From an uncultured Eubacteriales bacterium (GTDB lineage: Bacteria > Bacillota > Clostridia > Christensenellales > Aristaeellaceae), in assembly GCA_902782795.1 (NCBI GenBank), contig CACZOT010000280.1:1-7391 (forward strand): DNA of 7,391 nt. Direction: 5' to 3'. The first letter of the stretch is position 1. Every line of letters starts with the position of its first letter. The notes under the pieces are model-generated. The model was not told the origin of the DNA and ran no database searches. It saw nothing but the letters and a program-made list of their open reading frames with translations. Positions 1 through 5,747 of this stretch are shown one piece after another. The translations under genes were made by a program, and so were the position numbers.

Positions 1-209
1 CGGCTCTGGGCATTTCCGAGACTACGGATTGCATTTCGCTCATCGTCTCCGAGGAGACGGGCATCATCTCCGTGGCGCGCGACGGGAAGCTCACCCGTTA
101 TCTGGACGAGAAATCCCTCACCGCGCTGCTGAGCGATATCCTCATCGGCGATAAGAGTGAAGGCGGGCTGTTCGGTCTCCTGCGCCGCCGGGAAGGAGCC
201 GCCAAATGA
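1..209 (+). CDS. cdaA: Diadenylate cyclase CdaA, C-terminal fragment (5' end outside window)
   Basis: Only the last 68 residues are present; the reading frame begins at base 3 and ends with TGA at 207-209. CdaA condenses two ATP into cyclic di-AMP at the cytoplasmic membrane. The fragment contains ALGISETTDC, then a VSEETGIISVARDGKLTR stretch (residues 15-32), which matches the conserved last part of the DisA_N (DAC) domain, followed by a short variable tail ending RRREGAAK. The catalytic DGA and RHR motifs and the N-terminal membrane helices lie upstream and cannot be checked. The assignment is strengthened by the next gene, which is cdaR and starts inside this stop codon (ATGA, 4-bp overlap), the usual cdaA-cdaR pairing in Bacillota. 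A DisA-type paralogue is unlikely because DisA carries a long helical and HhH region after the cyclase domain and is not normally paired with cdaR. Confidence 0.9.
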   Translation, partial: ALGISETTDCISLIVSEETGIISVARDGKLTRYLDEKSLTALLSDILIGDKSEGGLFGLLRRREGAAK

Positions 210-1477
210 AACGCTTCGATTGGAAAAAAGTCCTGGGCGGGATCGGCAAGGCTGTGCGCAATTTCCTCTCGCGGGATCTCGGGCTCAAGCTCCTGAGCGT
301 CGTCTTCGCCCTGTTTCTGTGGAGCTTCGTCATCACCGCAAACCCCAATATCACCCGATTGAAGACCGTCTCGGGTATCGAGGCCTCCGTCAGCGGCCAG
401 GCGACGCTGACTTACCGCGGCCTCGCAGTGCTCACAGACGTCTCCAGCGAGCTCTCCGACGTCTCCGTCCGCGTCAATGCCCCGCAGGCGAGCTACTCCC
501 TCGTCAGCAATTCGAACGTGCGTGTCGAGCTGGATCTCACCAGCATCCGCACCACGGGCAGGCAGCGCGTCAATCTCACGGGCACTTCGGTCTACGGCGA
601 AGTCGTGCAGATCTGGCCTGAATATATCGATATCGAGGTGGAGACGCTCGACCAGCGCTACATCCCCGTGAACGTGCAGCTCGTTAACGCCGATGCCTCC
701 GCTTATTGGTATTCCCTCAAGGCCAACCCCATGCAGGTGACCATCTCCGGACCGACCTCTGTCGTGCAGACGGTCTCCTCCGCCTCCGTCACCGTGGACG
801 CCACCGACATCACCTCCTCCCAGAGCCGCGCAGAGCAGTTCTCGCTTCTCACGGCCCAGGGCGAAGAAGTCACCGCGGCTCTGACGCGTTCCACCTCTTC
901 CATCACCGTGAATATGGACGTCTATCCTTCCAAGACAGTGCCGATCGCCTCGTCCATGGCGGATATCCTCTCCGGCGAGGTCCCCACGGGCTATGAGATC
1001 ACCTCCGTCACCGTCTCGCCGGATACGGCCGTGATCGCCGCGGAGCAATCCCTGCTCGATTCCATCAACGAGCTCACCTTCTCTAAGATCGACGTCTCCA
1101 ACCGCACGGCCTCCTTCACGCGCACGCTCAACCTGTCCAGCCTGAACGGCCTCAAGTATATGTCTACCGACCAGGCCACCGTAAACGTGACCATCTCCGA
1201 GATCGAAACCACGCGCCGCTTCCAGGATGTGGACGTTTCCCTCGTCAATAAGCCGGACAATCTCAGCGCATCCACCACCACGCAGACCGTCTCCGTGGTG
1301 GTGACGGGCCCGTATTCCCAGGTTCAGGCGCTCCTCTCCAGCGATATCATCGCCACTGTGGAACTGACGGGCCTGGAAAAGGGCGAATACGAGCTGCCCA
1401 TCTATGTGACCGTGGACAACATGCCCGGCCTCTCCTGCACCGCCACGCCCTCCGCCGCGAGCGTGACCATCGAATAA
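206..1477 (+). CDS. cdaR: CdaR, YbbR-domain membrane regulator of c-di-AMP synthase
   Basis: This 423-aa protein is the membrane-anchored regulator that interacts with CdaA and changes its cyclase activity. The sequence shows a basic cytoplasmic N-terminus, one hydrophobic helix at about residues 26-45 (LKLLSVVFALFLWSFVI), and a long extracellular beta-rich remainder. That remainder can be divided into about four YbbR repeats, roughly at 61-147, 151-238, 241-330 and 338-422. The repeats share the pattern 'hxVxVxGPxSxVxxL', for example VTISGPTSVVQTV and VVVTGPYSQVQALL. Four repeats is within the family's usual range. The ATG at 206 is preceded by AAGGAG at 193-198, 7 bases away, and overlaps the cdaA stop, so translational coupling is likely. 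The outer part is rich in Ser and Thr and has very few cysteines, as expected outside the cell. In many relatives glmM comes next; here it does not. Confidence 0.93.
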   Translation: MKRFDWKKVLGGIGKAVRNFLSRDLGLKLLSVVFALFLWSFVITANPNITRLKTVSGIEASVSGQATLTYRGLAVLTDVSSELSDVSVRVNAPQASYSLVSNSNVRVELDLTSIRTTGRQRVNLTGTSVYGEVVQIWPEYIDIEVETLDQRYIPVNVQLVNADASAYWYSLKANPMQVTISGPTSVVQTVSSASVTVDATDITSSQSRAEQFSLLTAQGEEVTAALTRSTSSITVNMDVYPSKTVPIASSMADILSGEVPTGYEITSVTVSPDTAVIAAEQSLLDSINELTFSKIDVSNRTASFTRTLNLSSLNGLKYMSTDQATVNVTISEIETTRRFQDVDVSLVNKPDNLSASTTTQTVSVVVTGPYSQVQALLSSDIIATVELTGLEKGEYELPIYVTVDNMPGLSCTATPSAASVTIE

Positions 1478-1485
1478 CACAAACG

Positions 1486-1493
1486 AAAGGAGG
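1486..1493 (+). promoter_or_regulatory. Ribosome binding site that fixes a GTG start
   Basis: AAAGGAGG, a near-perfect anti-Shine-Dalgarno match, ends 8 bases before the GTG at 1502. There is no ATG nearby in this frame before the first hydrophobic segment, so the site supports GTG as the real start. It lies in the 24-bp gap after the cdaR stop, the longest gap inside the first operon, and could support independent initiation on the shared transcript. Confidence 0.8.
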
Positions 1494-1501
1494 CTCTGCC
1501 T

Positions 1502-2071
1502 GTGACGTACACCCATTACGCGGATATGTTCATCACCCTCATGCTGGGGTGGATCCGCGGCGTGACCAACTGGATCTGGAGCATGATCCGTCTGGGCCGG
1601 GGCTCGGCGGGCAGGAACTTCCTTTCCTGGTTTTCCTCCCATTGGCTGCAGATGGTGCTTGTGCTGCTGCTGGCGGGCGTGGCGATGGATTGGCTCGTGT
1701 GGCTGGTGCGCTGGCGGCCTTACTGGCTGTGGTTCGGCAAAAAGCGCCGCCTAGTGAATGACACGCCCGAAAGCCCGCGCCGCCGCGAGCAGCCCCGCGA
1801 AGCGGAAGAAACGGTCGAACGGCGCGCGGCCGCGCCGCAGTTCCACTCCCAGGCTCTGCCCAGGCGGCACACCACGGTTCCCCCAGAGGACTTGTTCGAC
1901 GTAGCGCCTTCCCGCGCCGCGAAAACTCCTTCCGCGCCGGACGATCTGTTCGACGTGAAGCCCTCCGCGCCGGATGATCTTTCCGGAGAAGCTCACCGGA
2001 AACCAATGCAGCCCGACAGCAAAGCGACCCCGAGGAGCGAAAACGATGGCAAAATCGACTGGTTCGAATAA
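1502..2071 (+). CDS. Unrecognised membrane-anchored protein with DDLFDV-like repeats
   Basis: I do not recognise this 189-aa protein. It starts at a GTG with a strong ribosome binding site 8 bases upstream. The N-terminal third has two hydrophobic, Trp-rich segments: about residues 7-29 (ADMFITLMLGWIRGVTNWIW) and 46-70 (SHWLQMVLVLLLAGVAMDWL). The second is followed by the basic run WFGKKRR, which suggests that the rest is cytoplasmic. The remaining ~110 residues are low-complexity, rich in Pro, Arg, Ala and Asp, and probably disordered. Inside them a short motif recurs: PPEDLFDV at 127-134, APDDLFDV at 145-152 and a degraded APDDLSGE at 156-163. The protein ends in the similar acidic-aromatic KIDWFE. 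Such repeats often serve as partner-docking motifs, but that is inference. Position between cdaR and an ATPase gene, with a 26-bp overlap into the latter, makes a role at the membrane with these neighbours plausible. Confidence 0.75.
   Translation: MTYTHYADMFITLMLGWIRGVTNWIWSMIRLGRGSAGRNFLSWFSSHWLQMVLVLLLAGVAMDWLVWLVRWRPYWLWFGKKRRLVNDTPESPRRREQPREAEETVERRAAAPQFHSQALPRRHTTVPPEDLFDVAPSRAAKTPSAPDDLFDVKPSAPDDLSGEAHRKPMQPDSKATPRSENDGKIDWFE
1931..1980 (+). repeat. Imperfect coding direct repeat (SAPDDL motif)
   Basis: TCCGCGCCGGACGATCT at 1931-1947 recurs as TCCGCGCCGGATGATCT at 1964-1980. There is one mismatch in 17 bases, and the copies are offset by 33 bases (11 codons). The mismatch is synonymous, so both copies encode SAPDDL. 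The repeat is in frame with the 189-aa membrane protein and looks like a recent small internal duplication of a linear motif. A more diverged copy (PPEDLFDV) lies upstream, ending near 1903. Confidence 0.7.
2032..2037 (+). promoter_or_regulatory. Ribosome binding site that decides the ATPase start
   Basis: GAGGAG ends 8 bases before the ATG at 2046. The same frame is also open from an ATG at 1974, which would add 24 residues. Those residues have no family-like character and lie over the coding sequence of the upstream gene. The site at 2032-2037 therefore favours 2046. It lies inside the upstream coding region, so initiation here is probably coupled to translation of the preceding gene. Confidence 0.7.
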
Positions 2072-2756
2072 GAGCCTGCCCTTCCTTGCGCCGAGCCGTA
2101 TCCTCGTGATCGCAGGGCATTTTGGCAGCGGCAAGACGGAGATCGCCCTGAATCTCGCCATCGCCATGCGCCCATGGGAGAAAAAGCTGGCGCTGATCGA
2201 TCTGGATATCGTCAACCCGTACTTCCGAACCGCCGAGCAGGAAGACCTCCTGCGAGCGCATGATATCGACCTGTATAAGCCCATTTTCGCCGCTACCAGC
2301 GTGGATATTCCCTCGCTTCCGCCGGAGATCATGGGCGTTTTTGCGCGCGAAGATCTGCGCGTGATCTTCGACGTGGGCGGCGACGATCTCGGCGCGGCAG
2401 CCTTGGGCGGATACGCTCCGCAATTCGAGCGCAGCGACCGAGCTTTCTACATGGTGGTGAACCCATACCGCCCGCGCTCGGAGACCAAGGCGCAGATCGT
2501 GGAGATGTACGAGGCCATCGCCCGGCGCGCGCGCATGCGGCCGGACGCCCTCGTCTGCAACGCCAATCTCGGCGACGAGACCACCTCGGACGATCTCCTG
2601 GCCGGATATGAGACCGTGCGCGTCGCCGCGGAGGAACTCGGCGTGCCTGTTGCGTTCGCCTGCGCCAGGCGCGCCCTTGTTGAGGAGATGGGAGCGTTCC
2701 CCGTACCGGTCTTCCCCATAGATCGGCATCTCAAGCCGGAGTGGATGGAAAGATGA
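2046..2756 (+). CDS. MinD/ParA-like P-loop ATPase (CobQ/CobB/MinD/ParA nucleotide-binding family)
   Basis: This 236-aa soluble protein is a P-loop NTPase of the SIMIBI class. Visible motifs are Walker A GHFGSGKT at residues 24-31, an LIDLDIVNPYFR segment at 50-61 (switch-like Asp pair 52/54), Walker B-like VIFDVGGDD at 106-114, and a base-recognition NANLG at 172-176. The Walker A lacks the extra lysine of the 'deviant' KGGxGK form used by true MinD and ParA for dimer-dependent hydrolysis, so a partitioning role is not implied. The whole length resembles a conserved uncharacterised clostridial family annotated only as a MinD-like or nucleotide-binding-domain protein. The partner or substrate is unknown. 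The start at 2046 was chosen over 1974 because of GAGGAG at 2032-2037. The gene overlaps the previous one by 26 bp and the next by 4 bp (ATGA), so all three are probably translated as a coupled set. Confidence 0.85.
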   Translation: MAKSTGSNKSLPFLAPSRILVIAGHFGSGKTEIALNLAIAMRPWEKKLALIDLDIVNPYFRTAEQEDLLRAHDIDLYKPIFAATSVDIPSLPPEIMGVFAREDLRVIFDVGGDDLGAAALGGYAPQFERSDRAFYMVVNPYRPRSETKAQIVEMYEAIARRARMRPDALVCNANLGDETTSDDLLAGYETVRVAAEELGVPVAFACARRALVEEMGAFPVPVFPIDRHLKPEWMER

Positions 2757-4039
2757 CCATCACGAACCTCTTGCCTCGCGTAAGCGCGATCGCTGGCACC
2801 GCTCTCATGGCCGCTCTTTTGGCGGTACTGCTGGCGCGCTATTTCGCGGAAGCGCTCTTTCCGGAAGGCCGGGTGTGCGCAGCCCTCTCGCGCTGGAAGC
2901 CTGGCCCCGTGGATAATAAAGCCACATGGAGCCAAGCGTTCCTCTGGGCCGCCGTGTGGTTTTTCGGGACGCGCCTGTTCCTCTTCGCGGCCACAGGCGT
3001 GTTCGCGCTCGTGACGGACCGCGCGGAATTCTTCTTCGCCAATTATCTGGGCTATTGGGATAAATGGGACGCGCCGCACTACATCGGCCTTGTGCGCAAT
3101 TGGTATGTGAACGAGGGCGATCCCCGCTTCCACATCGTCTTTTTCCCGGTGTATCCGCTTGTGAGCCGTGTCCTGATGCCGCTGTTCGGCGGCAACGCGG
3201 AGGCGAGCGCGCTGTTCGTTTCGAACGCATGCGGCTTGGCCCTTGGCGCGATGCTCTATCGCCTGACCGAGCTGGAATCCGGCTCGGAAGGCGCCAGGCG
3301 CGCCGTGCGCTATCTCTACTGCAGCCCGCTTTCGTTCTTCCTCTCCATCGCCTATACGGAATCGACCTTCATGCTTTTGACGGTAGGCGCGGTGTACCTG
3401 GCGCGGCGCAGGCGTTTTGCGTGGGCTCTCGTCGTCGGCGCGGTGTGTTCGGCGGCGCGGCTCATGGGCGTCGTGGTGGCCATCCCCATCTTCTGGGAGA
3501 TGCTCGCCTACGACCGGGAGAAGGGCCCCGGCCGCGCGGGACGCGTAGCGACGCGGGCCGCCTCTTGCTGCGCGGTGCTGGCCGGAGCGGCGGCATATCT
3601 CCTCCTTAACTACGTGGTGACCGGCAACCCATTCCAATTCTGGATCTATCAGCGCGACCACTGGTACAACACCTCCGGCACCCTTTGGAACACCTTTTCC
3701 TACGTGACGCGCTACGCGATTTCTTTCGACAGGCCGATGCGCCTGTTCACCTGGATCCCCACGCTCGGGTGCCTCTTCGGCGTGCTCACGCTGATCGCCT
3801 GGCGCGCCCGACGCGCGCGTGTGGGCGACGCGGCTTACGCCTGGGCGTATATGTACATGACCATCGTGCCTACCTGGCTGATCAGCGGGCCGCGATATGT
3901 CTTTGGGCTGTACGCCCTCTACCCCATGCTGGCCGGCGCAATGAAACGTCGCTGGATGGATATCGCCCTGACGATGGCGTTCCTGGTGGGGCTTGCCGTC
4001 ATGTCCTGCGCGTTCATCTTCACAGCCGGCGTGTACTGA
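2753..4039 (+). CDS. PIG-V family mannosyltransferase-like integral membrane protein
   Basis: This 428-aa protein has about nine or more hydrophobic segments, for example near residues 10-28, 62-88, 130-145, 155-170, 192-216, 222-247, 270-290, 331-350, 365-390 and 402-424. It carries landmarks of the PIG-V / GT-C glycosyltransferase family: WDAPHY at 105-110 in the first large loop, FFPVYPLVSRVL at 130-141, SPLSFFLSIAYTESTF at 191-206, RLMG at 236-239 and SGPRYVF at 378-384. Eukaryotic PIG-V adds a mannose to the GPI anchor from a lipid-phosphate sugar donor. Bacterial members presumably transfer a sugar on the outer face of the membrane, with acceptor unknown. The acidic residue of WDxxHY is intact. 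ATG at 2753 gives the ATGA overlap with the ATPase gene; an in-frame GTG at 2741 would add only four residues. GGAG at 2738-2741 is a rather distant ribosome site. The operon ends after this gene. Confidence 0.85.
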   Translation: MTITNLLPRVSAIAGTALMAALLAVLLARYFAEALFPEGRVCAALSRWKPGPVDNKATWSQAFLWAAVWFFGTRLFLFAATGVFALVTDRAEFFFANYLGYWDKWDAPHYIGLVRNWYVNEGDPRFHIVFFPVYPLVSRVLMPLFGGNAEASALFVSNACGLALGAMLYRLTELESGSEGARRAVRYLYCSPLSFFLSIAYTESTFMLLTVGAVYLARRRRFAWALVVGAVCSAARLMGVVVAIPIFWEMLAYDREKGPGRAGRVATRAASCCAVLAGAAAYLLLNYVVTGNPFQFWIYQRDHWYNTSGTLWNTFSYVTRYAISFDRPMRLFTWIPTLGCLFGVLTLIAWRARRARVGDAAYAWAYMYMTIVPTWLISGPRYVFGLYALYPMLAGAMKRRWMDIALTMAFLVGLAVMSCAFIFTAGVY

Positions 4040-4046
4040 GACGAAG

Positions 4047-4082
4047 AAAAAGCCCGGGAGCGTTTCGCTCCCGGGCTTTTTT
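4047..4082. terminator. Strong bidirectional intrinsic terminator
   Basis: An 11-bp perfect GC-rich stem (GCCCGGGAGCG at 4052-4062 with CGCTCCCGGGC at 4066-4076) closes a 3-base TTT loop. It is flanked by A5 at 4047-4051 and T6 at 4077-4082, so the transcript ends in a U-run whichever strand is read. It lies between two converging genes: 8 bases after the PIG-V stop and 12 bases before the DUF1846 stop. It can serve both. Confidence 0.95.
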
Positions 4083-4093
4083 CGCATACAGGT

Positions 4094-5575
4094 TTATTTG
4101 TGGTACAGATGCTGCTGCTCGTAGCGGGGCTGACAGGTCATGTTGATGCCCAGCTTCTTGTAGGTGGTTTCGTCCACGCTGGAGAGGATGACCGAAAAAT
4201 GCGCGTCGCACCCGGCGAGCTTTTCGATCTGCTGCATGGCGATCTCCGCGGTGGGGTTGGTAACGGCGCAGATGGACAGAGCGATGAGCACCTCATCGGA
4301 ATGCAGACGCGGGTTGGCGTTGCCCAGGTGCGCGGTCTTCAGGTGGCAGATGGGCTCGAGGATCTGTGAAGAGATGAGATCGATCTCCTGGTTGATCCCG
4401 CCCAGGGCCTTGAGCGCGTTGAGCACCAAAGAGGACGCGGCGCCCAACTGCGCGCTCGTCTTGCCAGTGACGATCTTACCGTCCGGCAGGACCATGGCGG
4501 CTGCGGGAGCGCCGGTGGTCTCCTCGCGCAGGAGAGCGGCGCTGATGCAAGGCAGGACGTCGGTGGTGATGTGCGCCTGGTTCATCAGCAGTTCGAGCTT
4601 GCGCACAGCAGAGGCGTCCCCGCGGCCCTTCTTGAGATCGACCTGGGCATTGTAATACCGACGGACGACCTCGCGGCGGGAAGCCTCGCAGACGGCCTCG
4701 TCGTCCACGATGCACATGCCCACCATGTTCACACCCATGTCCGTGGGCGAGCGGTACGGGCTTTCTCCCTGGATGCGCTCGAAAATCGCCTGGAGCACCG
4801 GGAAGACCTCGACATCGCGGTTATAATTCACCGCTGTCTCGCCGTAGGCTTCCAGGTGATACGGATCGATCATGTTCACATCGCTCAGGTCGGCGGTGGC
4901 GGCCTCGTACGCGACGTTTACCGGGTGGCGCAGAGGAAGGTTCCAGATCGGGAAGGTCTCGAATTTGGCGTAGCCCGCGCGCACGCCGCGCTTGTATTCG
5001 TGGTACAGCTGGGAAAGGCAGGTCGCCATCTTGCCGCTGCCAGGGCCTGGCGCAGTCACGACGACGAGGGAGTGCGTGGTTTCGATGTATTCGTTGCGGC
5101 CGTAGCCCTCGTCGCTGACGATGAGTTTGACATCGGAGGGATAGCCGGGGATGGGATAATGCTTGTAGGAGCGAATACCCAGCGCGTCCAGACGGCGCAT
5201 GAATGCGTCGGCACCGGGCTGTCCCGCGTACTGCGTGACCACTACTCCGCCCACGTGGAACCCCAGCGCGCGGAAGTTGTCCATCAGGCGCAGCGTGTCG
5301 TCGTCATAGGAGATGCCCAGATCGCCGCGGACTTTGTTTTTTTCGATATCGTTGGCGTTGATGGCAATGATGATTTCCACATCTTCCTTGAGATTTGCGA
5401 GCATGCGGATCTTGCTGTCCGGAGCGAAGCCGGGGAGGACGCGGGAGGCGTGGTAATCGTCAAAGAGCTTTCCGCCGAATTCCATGTACAGCTTTCCGCC
5501 GAACTGGTCGATTCGCCGACGGATGTGTTCCGACTGGAGACGCAGGTATTTTTCGTTGTCAAACCCGATGCGCAT
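4094..5575 (-). CDS. DUF1846 domain-containing protein
   Basis: This 493-aa protein matches the DUF1846 family along its whole length. The function of the family is not established. Recognisable stretches are the N-terminal MRIGFDNEKYLRLQSEHI, FGGKLFDDYHASRVLPGF at 33-50, INANDIEKNK at 72-81, YPIPGYPSDVKLIVSDEGYG at 140-159, the glycine-rich P-loop-like VTAPGPGSGKMATCLSQLYH at 173-192, and KFETFPIWNLPLRHPVN at 204-220. The P-loop-like GPGSGK (177-182) suggests a nucleotide or phosphate-binding N-terminal half; this is inference. No signal peptide or membrane helix is visible, so the protein is probably cytosolic. The frame is open up to 5656, but those 27 extra residues run across the promoter candidate. 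The start at 5575 gives the family N-terminus and has AAAGAGG about 12 bases upstream. It is a single-gene unit with its own promoter and shares the terminator at 4047-4082. Confidence 0.9.
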   Translation of the reverse strand: MRIGFDNEKYLRLQSEHIRRRIDQFGGKLYMEFGGKLFDDYHASRVLPGFAPDSKIRMLANLKEDVEIIIAINANDIEKNKVRGDLGISYDDDTLRLMDNFRALGFHVGGVVVTQYAGQPGADAFMRRLDALGIRSYKHYPIPGYPSDVKLIVSDEGYGRNEYIETTHSLVVVTAPGPGSGKMATCLSQLYHEYKRGVRAGYAKFETFPIWNLPLRHPVNVAYEAATADLSDVNMIDPYHLEAYGETAVNYNRDVEVFPVLQAIFERIQGESPYRSPTDMGVNMVGMCIVDDEAVCEASRREVVRRYYNAQVDLKKGRGDASAVRKLELLMNQAHITTDVLPCISAALLREETTGAPAAAMVLPDGKIVTGKTSAQLGAASSLVLNALKALGGINQEIDLISSQILEPICHLKTAHLGNANPRLHSDEVLIALSICAVTNPTAEIAMQQIEKLAGCDAHFSVILSSVDETTYKKLGINMTCQPRYEQQHLYHK

Positions 5576-5625
5576 GATCCCGTTCGCCTCTTTCGTTAAT
5601 AATTTGGACCACCAAAACGCGATAT

Positions 5626-5634
5626 ATTGTATCA
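5626..5634 (-). promoter_or_regulatory. Extended -10 promoter candidate for the DUF1846 gene
   Basis: On the minus strand the sequence reads TGATACAAT, an extended -10 (TGn) joined to TACAAT, within an AT-rich stretch that contrasts with the GC-rich surroundings. It would give a 5' leader of about 40-45 bases before the ATG at 5575. No good -35 is seen at 17 bp (GTGCGG only), which fits an extended -10 promoter. An overlapping TATGAT at 5631-5636 is an alternative -10. Confidence 0.5.
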
Positions 5635-5648
5635 TAAACGGCGGGCCT

Positions 5649-5677
5649 CCGCACACTTTTCGGTGTTACTTTTGCGG
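5649..5677. promoter_or_regulatory. Possible operator between divergent promoters
   Basis: The stretch begins CCGCA (5649-5653) and ends TGCGG (5673-5677), an outer inverted repeat. It also contains two direct copies of ACTTTT followed by CGG or GCGG, at 5655-5663 and 5668-5677, offset by 13 bases. It sits upstream of both -10 candidates. A regulator binding here could affect both divergent genes, but the repeats are short and could be chance. Confidence 0.25.
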
Positions 5678-5703
5678 AAACTTCGCCGCGCGGGCCCGCT
5701 TTG

Positions 5704-5712
5704 TGGTATAGT
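5704..5712 (+). promoter_or_regulatory. Extended -10 promoter candidate for the DUF2779 gene
   Basis: TGGTATAGT combines an extended -10 (TGn) with TATAGT, five of six matches to the consensus TATAAT. It lies 35 bases before the ATG at 5748. The best -35 is a weak TTCGCC at 5682-5687 with a 19-bp spacer, so the extended -10 would carry recognition. The implied leader is about 28-30 bases and holds GGAGG at 5736-5740. Confidence 0.55.
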
Positions 5713-5747
5713 AGAGGAAGCGAAACCGTTTATCCGGAGGCGTTTCC

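Noticed and set aside
98..1642. A 514-codon open frame on the minus strand, longer than the gene opposite it
   Set aside because: It runs antisense to cdaA, cdaR and the next gene. Its protein is dominated by Gly, Asp, His and Arg with no family character, as expected from the codon bias of a GC-rich gene on the other strand.
1974..2045. Longer ATPase starting at ATG 1974
   Set aside because: The extra 24 residues have no family resemblance, and the ATG at 2046 has a well-placed GAGGAG.
2046..2756. ParA chromosome-partition or MinD division-site protein
   Set aside because: There is no ParB or MinC/MinE partner and no parS-like palindrome nearby, and the deviant Walker A lysine is missing.
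2447..4087. A 546-codon open frame on the minus strand
   Set aside because: It is antisense to the ATPase and PIG-V genes, crosses the terminator hairpin, and has the Arg/His/Gly/Ala-rich composition of a shadow frame. The plus-strand proteins have clear family motifs.
4571..5599. A 342-codon open frame on the plus strand opposite the DUF1846 gene
   Set aside because: The protein resembles no family and is rich in Val, His, Asp and Ala, typical of the antisense frame. DUF1846 is recognisable along its full length on the minus strand.
5576..5656. Longer DUF1846 protein starting at 5656
   Set aside because: The 27 extra residues would be translated from sequence holding the promoter candidate and have no family match. 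The start at 5575 has a ribosome site and gives the family N-terminus.
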